This document shows positions 1 through 7,701 of a DNA stretch of 64,000 bases, piece after piece. Within the stretch, counting starts at the first letter, position 1. The number at the start of each line of letters is the position of its first letter. The notes beneath the pieces were generated by a model that saw only the letters and a list, made by a program, of their open reading frames with translations, was not told the DNA's origin and did not search any database. Source of the stretch: Anaerolineae bacterium (GTDB lineage Bacteria; Chloroflexota; Anaerolineae; Aggregatilineales; Phototrophicaceae); NCBI GenBank assembly GCA_022824365.1, contig JAJEAA010000012.1, positions 1-64,000 on the forward strand. The letters run 5' to 3'. The position numbers were made by a program, and so were the translations under genes.

Positions 1-126
1 CTGGCAGCGGCAGATGTTGAGAAAAGTAGGCAATTGTTAATATCTCTGTGTCCTCACTTTAACTCGGTGTACTCGGTGGCTGAATTTCAGCTTGATTCTT
101 CGTCATCCCATGCGTCATCATTTTGA
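1..126 (+). CDS. 3' end of a CDS cut by the window edge (unknown)
   Basis: Frame 1 is open from the first base to a TGA at 124-126 and gives 41 residues, beginning LAAADVEKSRQLL. The composition looks like an ordinary protein C-terminus, but it is too short for any family to be recognised and a chance open frame is possible. No start codon lies in the window, so the gene would begin upstream. Confidence 0.3.
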   Translation: MAAADVEKSRQLLISLCPHFNSVYSVAEFQLDSSSSHASSF

Positions 127-523
127 AGCGATTGCCCTAGCTGGTAATTCTGAATGATAGCGGACTTTGGGCGGAGATGTCACAGGTTTTCGCCGCAGAG
201 GCGCGGAAGTAGTTCCACGCAAGCAATGCGAATTTCGCTAATGCAACGATCGGCAATGCTCGCTTTTCGGCGACCTCGAAGAATCGCGCACATTTGTTCT
301 TTCCTTCGACTCAAAATCATGATACACTCCCCCCTATGGATCAATGTTCGCAGGCTCTCAACCGCGGCAGGCAACCGATGCCCTCCGCCCAAAACACGCT
401 CTCTATCCCGGCCCTGTCGCTGGACTCCCGCGATGCAGGCGCTTGCGCCCCCGCGCCAGCATACCAAATTCATACCGACAGCCGCCTGTCTTTTGTCCGT
501 TTCGCCTGGAAAACCGCCTCTTC

Positions 524-552
524 TGTCCGAAAAGCATTTTCCAGTGTCCGAC
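524..552 (+). repeat. 29-bp TGTCCGAAAAG...TGTCCGAC motif, copy 1
   Basis: The motif contains TGTCCGAAAAG, two variable bases, TTTTCC, two variable bases, then TGTCCGAC. The inverse orientation of 20317-20345 matches it at 25 of 29 positions with identical spacing. The heptamer TGTCCGA occurs twice, 21 bases apart, about two helical turns. Further TGTCC words lie just outside (near 494 and 554). Confidence 0.6.
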
Positions 553-872
553 TTTGTCCATTTCGGGCAATGGACAAACTGAAAACAAATAGTCTCTGGG
601 AGCGGCTCTATGCTGACTGCCCCTCTAAGGAGCGGGCGCCTTTGAAAATAGCGCGAATCTCAAAGCCCCCCACCCCCCCCCAATGCTATATACATACTGT
701 ATCGATACACCGGAGAATTTTCCGGCGTTTTCAGGGGTTTTAGCGGCGCTTTAGGCTGGATGATTGCGGGCTGTTGGCGAAGTCGAAGGGACGCCAAACT
801 GCCCGGCGGGAGCCGACGACTGACGCGACCGAGTGCCGGACAAGCTTTGTAGGGGCAAGGTCGAATTGTCGC

Positions 873-878
873 TATAAT
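873..878 (+). promoter_or_regulatory. -10 box (TATAAT) for the Fur-thiolase-CoA-transferase operon
   Basis: A perfect TATAAT lies 33 bases before the ATG at 912. No good -35 hexamer is visible at 16-18 bases; the upstream sequence is the edge of a GTAGGGGC-type repeat, so the element may be driven or modulated in another way. Confidence 0.5.
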
Positions 879-911
879 GTGCGCTGGTAGACAGGCTTAA
901 ACGGAACTTAT

Positions 912-1358
912 ATGAGCACAGAAAATCCCCACATCCAGAGCTTGAAGCGCGCCGGTTATCGCTTGACCCAGGCGCGGCTGACGGTGCTGCAGGTGCTGGA
1001 AGAGGAGCGCGGCCATATCACCTCGGCCGATGTGCTGGCGAAGGTGGAACGCGTCAATCCGGCTATCGGGCGCGCCAGTGTCTTTCGCGCGCTGGAGTTA
1101 TTCACGCAGTTGGGCATCATCCGGCCCACCTATATCAGCAGCAGCGTGACGCCGACTTATGTCTTGATGCACGGCGGGCATCATCATCATGTCGTCTGCA
1201 CCGAATGCAAACGATTCTTCGAATTTGACGACTGCGATCTGGAGGCGCTGACCGCCAATTTGCAGGCCAGCCTGGACGTTCAAATCAAGGGACATCTGCT
1301 GGAGTTTTATGGTCTCTGCGCCGACTGCCACGTTGCGGATGGGAGGGGGCCAGCGTGA
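912..1358 (+). CDS. Fur-family metal-dependent transcriptional regulator
   Basis: 148 residues, the normal length for Fur/Zur/PerR proteins. The N-terminal winged helix covers about residues 8-80 ([12 protein letters not shown], then the recognition region ending [13 protein letters not shown]). The C-terminal dimerisation and metal domain carries four histidines at 90-93 followed by C96-x2-C99, and a second pair C136-x2-C139, the structural zinc site of the family. Which metal or signal it senses cannot be read from the sequence. Its stop overlaps the GTG start of the thiolase (GTGA), so regulator and catabolic enzymes are translationally coupled. That is unusual for Fur proteins and suggests it controls this operon. 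Start chosen at the ATG behind a weak GGAA. Confidence 0.9.
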   Translation: MSTENPHIQSLKRAGYRLTQARLTVLQVLEEERGHITSADVLAKVERVNPAIGRASVFRALELFTQLGIIRPTYISSSVTPTYVLMHGGHHHHVVCTECKRFFEFDDCDLEALTANLQASLDVQIKGHLLEFYGLCADCHVADGRGPA

Positions 1359-2635
1359 ATGATGTCGTCATCGTCAGCGCTGTGCGCAGCCCGATCGGCA
1401 AGATTCGCGGGGCGCTGGCTGCCATTCGCCCGGATGACCTGGCGGCGTTGGCGATCAGCGCGGCGGTTGAACGGGCCGGCATTGACGGCGACCTGATCGA
1501 GGAAGTCTACTTCGGCTGCGCCAATCAAGCGGGCGAGGACAATCGCAATGTGGCGCGGATGGCGCTGCTGCTGGCCGGTTTGCCGGAGACGGTCGCCGGC
1601 GTCACAATCAATCGGCTTTGCGCCAGCGGGCTGAGCGCGGTGAATCAAGCGGCGCGGGCGATCAAAGTCGGCGAAGGCGAGGTCTTCCTGGCCGGCGGCG
1701 TCGAGAGCATGAGCCGGGCGCCCTACTCTCTCCCCAAGAATCCGGTCGGTTTTGGTCCTTCGGGCAATGTCACCGCTTGGGATACGACCCTGGGCTGGCG
1801 TTATCCGAATCCCAAACTGGCGGCGCTGTATCCGCTGGAGGCCATGGGCGAGACGGCGGAGAATATCTACGAGTTGAGTTGCGCCGGCGAGATCGCGGGC
1901 GGCGAATTCACGCGGGAAGAGCAAGACCGTTTCGCTCTGCAAAGTCAGGAGCGGGCGATAGCCGCGATTAACTGCGGCCGCTTCCAGCGAGAAATCCTGC
2001 CGGTTGAGATTCCGCAGCGCAAGGGGGCGCCGCTGGTGGTCGATACCGATGAGCATCCCTTCGCCCGGCGGACTGAGGCCGGTTATGAAGTGGCGACCAG
2101 CTTGGAGAAGCTGGCGGCATTGCGCCCGGCTTTTCGTGAGAAGGGCACGGTGACGGCGGGCAATTCCAGCGGCATGAACGATGGCGCCTGCGCGCTGCTC
2201 CTGATGTCGGCGGAGAAAGCCCGATCCCTTCGCATCAAGCCGATGGCTCGCTGGCTTGGCAGCGCTGCCGCCGGCGTCGATCCGCGCCTGATGGGCTTGG
2301 GACCGGTGCGCTCAACACAAAAGCTGCTGGCGCGCCAGAGCCTGAAGATTGAAGACATCGACCTTGCCGAAATAAACGAAGCCTTCGCCGTGCAGGCGCT
2401 GGCGGTGATGCGCGAGTTGGGATTGAGCGAAGCAATCACGAACGTCAACGGCGGGGCGATCGCCTTGGGGCACCCGCTGGGCTGCTCGGGCGCGCGCATA
2501 TTGACGACGCTGCTGCATGAGATGAGGCGGCGGGCGAACGCGGGCGAGCCGATGCGGTATGGCTTGGCGACGCTTTGCGTGGGCGTCGGGCAAGGCGAGT
2601 CGACTTTGGTTGAGCTATTGCCGGAGATAACATGA
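1355..2635 (+). CDS. acetyl-CoA C-acyltransferase (thiolase, PcaF/PaaJ-like)
   Basis: 426 residues, full length for type II/degradative thiolases. It cleaves 3-oxoacyl-CoA with CoA to acetyl-CoA plus a shortened acyl-CoA. The nucleophilic Cys89 sits in [11 protein letters not shown], the catalytic His373 in [12 protein letters not shown], and the second cysteine, Cys408, in [10 protein letters not shown]. The segment [17 protein letters not shown] is characteristic of 3-oxoadipyl-CoA thiolases rather than biosynthetic acetoacetyl-CoA thiolases (family knowledge). It starts with GTG overlapping the Fur stop, and its end overlaps the CoA-transferase start by four bases (ATGA). Together the two enzymes could convert 3-oxoadipate, or acetoacetate, to acetyl-CoA and a second CoA ester. 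The substrate is an inference. Confidence 0.9.
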   Translation: MNDVVIVSAVRSPIGKIRGALAAIRPDDLAALAISAAVERAGIDGDLIEEVYFGCANQAGEDNRNVARMALLLAGLPETVAGVTINRLCASGLSAVNQAARAIKVGEGEVFLAGGVESMSRAPYSLPKNPVGFGPSGNVTAWDTTLGWRYPNPKLAALYPLEAMGETAENIYELSCAGEIAGGEFTREEQDRFALQSQERAIAAINCGRFQREILPVEIPQRKGAPLVVDTDEHPFARRTEAGYEVATSLEKLAALRPAFREKGTVTAGNSSGMNDGACALLLMSAEKARSLRIKPMARWLGSAAAGVDPRLMGLGPVRSTQKLLARQSLKIEDIDLAEINEAFAVQALAVMRELGLSEAITNVNGGAIALGHPLGCSGARILTTLLHEMRRRANAGEPMRYGLATLCVGVGQGESTLVELLPEIT

Positions 2636-3969
2636 AACGCGTGCCGCAAATGAGCGCGGCCGAAGCGGCGCGGCTGGTCAAATCGGGCGCCGTTATGATG
2701 GTCGGCGGCTTCGGCATGACCGGTACGCCGGTGCATCTGCTACATGCCCTGGCGGAGACCGAAACGCGCGACCTGACCTATATCGCCAACAACATCGGCG
2801 AGCCCGGCTTGGGCGGCGGGCGGATGCTGCGCAATGGGCAGATCAAAAAGGCGGTCGGCTCCTACTTCACGAGCAATCCGGAAGCGGTGGCGGCGGCGCA
2901 GAGCGGCGCGATCGACTTCGAATTGATGCCGCAGGGCTCGCTGGCGGAGGCGATACGCGCGGGCGGCGCTGGCATCGGCGGCTTCTATACGCCGACGGCG
3001 GCCGGCACGGTTTTCGCCGAGAGCGGCGACAGCAAAGTGATTGATGGCGCGACGCAGGTCTTCGTGCGCGGTTTGCGCGCGGATGTAGCGCTGATACGGG
3101 CGCGGCGGGCGGATGAGGCGGGCAACCTGATCTATCGCATGACCGAGCAAAACTTCAACAAGGCGATGGCGACGGCGGCGGACCTGGTGATCGCCGAGGT
3201 AGACGAGATCCTGCCGCTGGGCGCGCTGGACCCGGATCAAATTCACACCAGCGGCAATTATGTCGATGTACTCGTGGGGGCGAAGACGACGCTGGCCGAC
3301 CTGGGCTCGTCGGCGGATATTCGCGCCAGCGGCAAGGCGCCAAGTCCAATGCGGCTGACGATCGCGCGGCGGGCGCTGAAGGAACTGAAAGCGGGCGATG
3401 TGGTCAACCTTGGCGTTGGCATGCCAACCCTGATCGCCGATCTGATTAAGCCGGAGCACGGCATCATCCTGCATACGGAGAATGGCATGTTGGGGCTAGG
3501 TCCAGCGCCGGAGGCGGGCGGCGCGCTTGATTATCCGGTGAATGCCGGCAAGCAGCCGGTGACAGCATTGCCGGGCAGCAGCTATTTCGACAGCGCCGAT
3601 TCCTTCGCCATGATCCGCGGCGGGCATATTGATGTGGCGGTGATGGGCGGCTTGCAGGTGGACGAGCGCGGCAGTCTGGCGAATTGGGCGGCGCCGGGCA
3701 AACCGCTGCTGGGCGTGGGCGGGGCGATGGACTTGGCGAGCGGCGCGCGGAAGCTGATCATCACGATGGCGCACTGCAATCGCGATGGATCGCCGAAGAT
3801 CCTGCCTCAATGCAGCTTGCCCTTGACGGCGGCCGCGGCGGTCGACCTGCTGATTACGGAGTTGGCGGTCTTCGCCTTTGAAGCTGGCGAGATGCGGCTG
3901 GTCGAGTTGATGCCGGGCGCTACGCTGGAGGAGTTGCGGACGAAGACAACGGCGAGCTTTCGCATTTGA
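2632..3969 (+). CDS. 3-oxoacid CoA-transferase, fused A and B subunits
   Basis: 445 residues. The first about 225 correspond to the A subunit ([14 protein letters not shown] and [11 protein letters not shown], the CoA/oxoacid binding half) and about 240-445 to the B subunit ([13 protein letters not shown]). The catalytic glutamate that forms the enzyme-CoA thioester is Glu283 in [10 protein letters not shown]. Many bacteria encode the halves as separate genes (PcaI/PcaJ, ScoA/ScoB, AtoD/AtoA); here they are one chain, as in mitochondrial SCOT. The gene is coupled by ATGA to the thiolase, which fits 3-oxoadipate or acetoacetate degradation. It ends 7 bases from the convergent aminotransferase gene. 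Confidence 0.9.
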   Translation: MKRVPQMSAAEAARLVKSGAVMMVGGFGMTGTPVHLLHALAETETRDLTYIANNIGEPGLGGGRMLRNGQIKKAVGSYFTSNPEAVAAAQSGAIDFELMPQGSLAEAIRAGGAGIGGFYTPTAAGTVFAESGDSKVIDGATQVFVRGLRADVALIRARRADEAGNLIYRMTEQNFNKAMATAADLVIAEVDEILPLGALDPDQIHTSGNYVDVLVGAKTTLADLGSSADIRASGKAPSPMRLTIARRALKELKAGDVVNLGVGMPTLIADLIKPEHGIILHTENGMLGLGPAPEAGGALDYPVNAGKQPVTALPGSSYFDSADSFAMIRGGHIDVAVMGGLQVDERGSLANWAAPGKPLLGVGGAMDLASGARKLIITMAHCNRDGSPKILPQCSLPLTAAAAVDLLITELAVFAFEAGEMRLVELMPGATLEELRTKTTASFRI

Positions 3970-3976
3970 GCAAGCG

Positions 3977-4822
3977 TTACTGTACGATGCCGGCGGCGGC
4001 GTAAGCATCGGTCATTTCGCGCCAGCGCCGCATGAGTCGCTTCGTGTTTTCGCCCGGGGCGCCAGCGCCGATGGTCGCGTCATCGACCCTGACGATGGGG
4101 AGGACTTCTTTGATGCTGGAGGTCAGAATCACTTCCTCGGCGTCGTAGTATTCGTCCAGCGTGATATCGCGCAGTTCGATTTCGTCCGCGAGCAGCTTGA
4201 TGACCTCGGCGCGGGTGACGCCGAGCAGCAGGCTCCTGTCCGGCGTGATCCAGCGACCATCTTGGTAGATGAAGGTATTGCTGCGCGTGCCTTCGATGAT
4301 CTTGCCGGCGACCGTGTAAATGGCATCGATGGCGTCGGGTACGCGCCGCTCCGCCTTTCTCTGGGCGATGATGCCGGGAATGTAGTTGATCGTCTTGGCT
4401 TCGGGCAGGACGCGCCCCTGCTCGACCGTGGCGACGGACCCGCCCCGTTCATGCGCCGAAGCGGGCAGCGTATGAAGCGGCGTTGCCATAACAAGCAAGC
4501 GCGAGTCGCCGCCTGGCATGAAGCCGTTTGGGCTGTCCCCGCCGGTGAGCACGATGCGGATGCCGGCTTCGGCGAAAGGATTGCGGCGCAGCGTCTCGAG
4601 CGCGATCTCGGCGAGCTGCTCGATATCCCAGGGGCAAGCCAGCTCGATGAGGGCGGCTGAGCGCTGCAAACGGCGCAAGTGAGCGCCCAACTGAAAGGGG
4701 ACCCCGCCGTATGTACGCAAGTAATCGAAGACGCCAAAGCCGCGGAGGATCGACAAATCAGTGGCGGGCAGGCTCGCGCTGCTGGCGTCAACGTATTCGC
4801 CGTCGATGTAGAAGACGCTCAT
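3977..4822 (-). CDS. class IV PLP aminotransferase (BCAT / D-amino acid / ADC-lyase superfamily)
   Basis: 281 residues, standard for fold-type IV PLP enzymes. The PLP lysine is probably Lys143 in LPEAKTINYIPG, and the phosphate/glutamate region is AGKIIEGTRSNTF with Glu177. The N-terminal FYIDGEYV and DLSILRGFGVFDYLRTY pattern is typical. The family splits into branched-chain aminotransferase, D-alanine aminotransferase and 4-amino-4-deoxychorismate lyase, and sequence by eye does not separate them; the length is nearest D-amino acid aminotransferase or ADC lyase. It stands alone, convergent with the CoA-transferase and divergent from the CAP protein. Confidence 0.85.
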   Translation of the reverse strand: MSVFYIDGEYVDASSASLPATDLSILRGFGVFDYLRTYGGVPFQLGAHLRRLQRSAALIELACPWDIEQLAEIALETLRRNPFAEAGIRIVLTGGDSPNGFMPGGDSRLLVMATPLHTLPASAHERGGSVATVEQGRVLPEAKTINYIPGIIAQRKAERRVPDAIDAIYTVAGKIIEGTRSNTFIYQDGRWITPDRSLLLGVTRAEVIKLLADEIELRDITLDEYYDAEEVILTSSIKEVLPIVRVDDATIGAGAPGENTKRLMRRWREMTDAYAAAGIVQ

Positions 4823-4983
4823 GAAGTTTCAAGCTGTGCTGGCCGGAATGATATCCCAAATTATAACAGGGGCGCGGAGGTTTGTCATTGGCTCGCGCCT
4901 GGAGACCGAATGCCGCGCTTGGAGCATTAGATAGCGCGCCGCTCTGCCGGCCGCCTTCTGCGCCTAAGGTGATGAATCGTCGG

Positions 4984-5012
4984 ATTACAGCCGATGCCGT
5001 ACTTGCTAGAAT
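4984..5012 (+). promoter_or_regulatory. promoter of the CAP/LysM gene, probably giving a leaderless mRNA
   Basis: ATTACA (4984-4989), a 17-base spacer, then TAGAAT (5007-5012). Only six bases separate the -10 box from the ATG at 5019, so transcription should start at or next to the A of the start codon. There is no Shine-Dalgarno sequence. Confidence 0.5.
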
Positions 5013-5018
5013 GGGAGC

Positions 5019-6044
5019 ATGAAGCGAACTTTCCTCCGAACCGTCTGTCTGCTTGTCGGCTTGCTGCTGGTCCCGCTGCTGCGAGCCGAGAGCCAGAGCG
5101 CGGAGCAACAGTTGCTGCTGCGGATTAGCAATCTGCGGGGCAACCTTGGTCTATCGCCTTATATGTGGAATGGCTCCCTGGCGCAGGCGGCCGCCAATCA
5201 CGCGGGCTGGCTGGCGCAGACAGGCATCGGCAGCCATCGGCAGTCTGATGGCTCGCTGGCGGCCGATCGGGCCCGGCGCTATGGATACGCCGGCGAGCGG
5301 GCGCACGAGAATTACTACATGGGCGCGGACGGAAGCGTAGAATCGGCCTGGCGCTTCTGGCTGGGTTCAACAATCCATTACAACAATCTGACCAACCCGC
5401 TCTTGACGGAGATTGGCATTGCCAGGGCGAGCGCGGACGGCAGAACAGCCTATGTGCTGGTATTCGGGCGGGATTCCGGGCGAGGCGCGCCTCAAGCGGG
5501 AAACAGCAGCGCGGCGGGCAGCGGAGGACCGCCGGCCTATGTTTTGGGTCTGGACGAAGCGGGCAACATCAGACATGAGGTGCAGCCGGGGCATACCATC
5601 GGCGATATCGCCTTGATCTATGGCTACACCTGGGACGATATCCCGGCGATGCTGGAACTCAATGGCATGACCGCGGCAGACATACGCCTATTGCAGCCGG
5701 GCAGCGAATTCCTGGTGCCGCCGCAAGATGGCACCTTCACGCCGACTGTTGCCGCGCCGACTGAAACAGCGACCAGCGCCGCCACGGCATTACCCACGAC
5801 AGCGGCGACCAAGATCCCCGCCGCCACGCCAAGCGCAAAGCCCTCGGACCCCGGCCTCCGCGCGGCTACGCTTGCCATCCGGATCCCCGTCATCGCGACA
5901 GAAGTCCCGAAGCCGCATAAGCCCGAGATCGCGGATGGAGTCCCATCAGCGATAGCGCAGCTTGCCATTTTGGGGGCGGCAATACTGGGACAGCTAGGCA
6001 TCCTCGCTGGCGCTGGCATCGCCTTGTGGCGGCGATCCCGCTAA
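5019..6044 (+). CDS. secreted CAP-domain protein with LysM and C-terminal membrane anchor
   Basis: 341 residues. A signal peptide (about 1-24) is followed by a CAP/SCP domain (about 30-155) with the typical NHAGWLAQTG and HYNNLTNP segments. A LysM-like peptidoglycan/glycan binding segment covers about 185-232 (VQPGHTIGDIALIYG to LLQPGSEFLVPP). Then comes a Thr/Ala/Pro-rich linker (about 240-305) and one hydrophobic helix at the C-terminus ending RRSR. It is likely anchored at the cell surface. CAP domains have varied roles, and no specific activity can be assigned. The last 51 bases overlap the 3' end of the convergent TetR gene on the other strand. Confidence 0.85.
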   Translation: MKRTFLRTVCLLVGLLLVPLLRAESQSAEQQLLLRISNLRGNLGLSPYMWNGSLAQAAANHAGWLAQTGIGSHRQSDGSLAADRARRYGYAGERAHENYYMGADGSVESAWRFWLGSTIHYNNLTNPLLTEIGIARASADGRTAYVLVFGRDSGRGAPQAGNSSAAGSGGPPAYVLGLDEAGNIRHEVQPGHTIGDIALIYGYTWDDIPAMLELNGMTAADIRLLQPGSEFLVPPQDGTFTPTVAAPTETATSAATALPTTAATKIPAATPSAKPSDPGLRAATLAIRIPVIATEVPKPHKPEIADGVPSAIAQLAILGAAILGQLGILAGAGIALWRRSR

Positions 6045-6629
6045 TTCCGGAACGGAGTTGCGCGAGGGCTTCATTTGGTGATCGAGCGCCACAGTTTCAG
6101 TCAGTTTAACAACCAATTCGTTCTGCATAATCGCCATTTGTTCGATACTGTAGTCTTCCCCGTCGGTCAGCCACCAGCGGAATAACTCCATACAAGAGTT
6201 GATGAGATGATTTAAGGAGACTTCCAGTGGGATTGTCTCCCCATCCCGCGCCGAATAGAGCCCCGTCATCCATTGCATGATCTCTTCCCAGACCGGTTTC
6301 AGCGCTGGATGATCGCGCGGCAGGCTCAAGCCGAAAAGGCAGGCGTCCCGATGCTTATCAAGCGCATTAAAGAGAGCGAGGGACTCTTCGTGAAGCGTCT
6401 CCGCCGATTGCACCACGTTCATGAATTCCGCAGATATGGCGAGCAGGCAAAACGTCGCCAACTCGTCCTTGGTTCGAAAATGGCGATAAAATGTCGCGTA
6501 GCCAACATCCGCTCGCTCTGTGAGATCTCTGATCGTAAAATTGTCGTAGCCCTTCTCCAGCGAGAGTTGTATAAGCGCATCGCCCAGAGCTTTTCTGGTG
6601 CGAACTATGCGACGGTCCAGTTTTTTCAT
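5994..6629 (-). CDS. TetR-family transcriptional regulator
   Basis: 211 residues. The N-terminal helix-turn-helix spans about 10-55, with the diagnostic FTIRDLTERADVGYATFYRHF followed by KDEL. The C-terminal ligand/dimer domain is not assignable to a ligand. Target genes are not obvious. Immediately upstream on its own side lies an AT-rich stretch (6733-6860) with inverted repeats that could be its operator, shared with the divergent sigma-factor gene. Its 3' end overlaps the convergent CAP gene by 51 bases. Confidence 0.88.
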   Translation of the reverse strand: MKKLDRRIVRTRKALGDALIQLSLEKGYDNFTIRDLTERADVGYATFYRHFRTKDELATFCLLAISAEFMNVVQSAETLHEESLALFNALDKHRDACLFGLSLPRDHPALKPVWEEIMQWMTGLYSARDGETIPLEVSLNHLINSCMELFRWWLTDGEDYSIEQMAIMQNELVVKLTETVALDHQMKPSRNSVPELAGSPPQGDASASEDA

Positions 6630-6757
6630 GGCTCAATCATCACTTTCATGAACTGCGCTAGCCGCAGCATTTTGAACGAAGCGCCGGCGGGAGCGACCAA
6701 GGCTCGTCACAATACCCGGCAAATCGTCAACTAAGTCTACTAATATACATACTTTAG

Positions 6758-6833
6758 AATATTGTCGCGTCAGTATCACAAAATATGCGCTGAACTGAGA
6801 CAATATTTCCTGAAATATCTTGAAATACTGTCT
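6758..6833. promoter_or_regulatory. cluster of inverted repeats between tetR and sigma gene (candidate operator)
   Basis: AATATTGTC (6758-6766) and its exact complement GACAATATT (6799-6807) form one inverted pair. The overlapping AGACAATATTTC (6798-6809) pairs with GAAATACTGTCT (6822-6833) with one mismatch. All three half-sites share a GACARTATT core and lie in an unusually AT-rich intergenic stretch between two divergent genes. Binding by the adjacent TetR protein is an inference. Confidence 0.45.
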
Positions 6834-6965
6834 GAAATTGGCGATAGTCGGGGGCAAGAAGCGGGAAGGTCAGGATAATGCGGAAGCGTCCACGAGCGAA
6901 ATTGACAAGAAGCGCGAGCCAAACGATAATGGCGATGGTATATCACTTTGAAGATTGGGGCGCCA

Positions 6966-7628
6966 ATGGGTGGCGGGCCACTGAAAAATTATCGCGATTG
7001 GGTATTGCAAGCGCAGACCAACGATGCTGAAGCTCGGAACGACGCTTTTGATCATCTAGTGCGTGATTTCCAGGGCATGGTTTATGGCATCGCCTATAGC
7101 CGCCTCAGTGACCGGCAGTTGGCGGAGGATGCGGCGCAGGAGGCCTTCCTGACGGCATACAAGAGCATCATGCAGCTCAAGGATGTCAGCGCCTTCCCCG
7201 CCTGGTTAAAGCGAATCGCGCTGAGCAAGGCTGATCGCATATTGCGCCGGCAGGGCGCAGTGCTGGATTCGCTGGACGAGCGGGAACACCTGGCTTCACA
7301 GGAAGCGACGCCGGAAGCGCAGATGGAAGAGGCCGAGTTGCGGCAACGGCTGCGACTGGCGGTGGCGGCTTTGCCCGCTGCCGAGCGTGATTTGACGCAG
7401 GAATATTATCTGCTAGGCGAAACGCAACGGGAAATATCCGAGCGCCACAATATCCCGCTGGCGACGGTGAAGAAGCGCCTGCAATACGCGCGGGAGCATC
7501 TGCGCGGTTTGATTATCGGCTTCAATGAGAGCTTTGATCGGGCGATGTATCAGGAGCCGCAGCAGGAGTTTCAGCCTGTCTATATCAGTCGGCGGCGGCC
7601 CCCACCCCAAACCCCTCCCCCAAAATGA
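6966..7628 (+). CDS. ECF-like sigma-70 family RNA polymerase sigma factor
   Basis: 220 residues from the ATG at 6966; a TTG at 6948 would add six residues but lacks a better ribosome site. Region 2 spans roughly 28-95 (GMVYGIAYSRLSDRQLAEDA, AFPAWLKRIALSKADR), and region 4 about 130-180 (EISERHNIPLATVKKRL, the helix-turn-helix). No anti-sigma gene is next to it. The last dozen codons (RRRPPPQTPPPK and stop) are written by a GC-rich repeat element that begins at 7597, so the natural C-terminus was probably extended or replaced by the insertion. Confidence 0.88.
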   Translation: MGGGPLKNYRDWVLQAQTNDAEARNDAFDHLVRDFQGMVYGIAYSRLSDRQLAEDAAQEAFLTAYKSIMQLKDVSAFPAWLKRIALSKADRILRRQGAVLDSLDEREHLASQEATPEAQMEEAELRQRLRLAVAALPAAERDLTQEYYLLGETQREISERHNIPLATVKKRLQYAREHLRGLIIGFNESFDRAMYQEPQQEFQPVYISRRRPPPQTPPPK

Positions 7629-7700
7629 GGGAGGGACTTTTTCGCTGAGGATGAGCCTGTGAGCGCTAAACTCCCCTTCCCTCTTTATGGGGGATGGGGC
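7597..7700 (+). repeat. GC-rich long-hairpin repeat, copy 1
   Basis: It begins CCCCCACCCCAAACCCCTCC, contains a CCCTCCC/GGGAGGG hairpin, a short unique middle, and ends with CTCCCCTTCCCTC...ATGGGGGATGGGGC. A second copy with the same order of parts lies at 51518-51630, and a shorter relative at 51149-51195. It overlaps the 3' end of the sigma gene. Confidence 0.7.
7612..7642 (+). terminator. Rho-independent terminator of the sigma gene, supplied by the repeat
   Basis: CCCTCCC (7612-7618) pairs with GGGAGGG (7629-7635), and a run of five T follows (7638-7642). The TGA stop of the sigma gene (7626-7628) sits in the loop. Confidence 0.6.
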
Positions 7701-7701
7701 A

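Larger units (their letters stand above)
127..911. other. long intergenic region without a convincing gene
   Basis: About 785 bases. Several overlapping open frames exist on both strands (for example 154-582 +, 180-473 -, 344-592 +), but none has a recognisable domain or clear start signal. It holds a 29-base motif at 524-552 that recurs near 20.3 kb, a C-homopolymer run near 666-680, a partial copy of the GTAGGGGC repeat near 848-865, and the -10 box of the downstream Fur gene. Confidence 0.6.

Noticed and set aside
180..473. Minus-strand small gene encoding MILSRRKEQMCAIL and following residues
   Set aside because: No ribosome site and no recognisable family; its end runs through a CACAGAG-like tract.
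1307..2056. 249-residue minus-strand frame opposite the thiolase
   Set aside because: Arg/Ala-rich shadow of a high-GC gene with the catalytic motifs on the plus strand.
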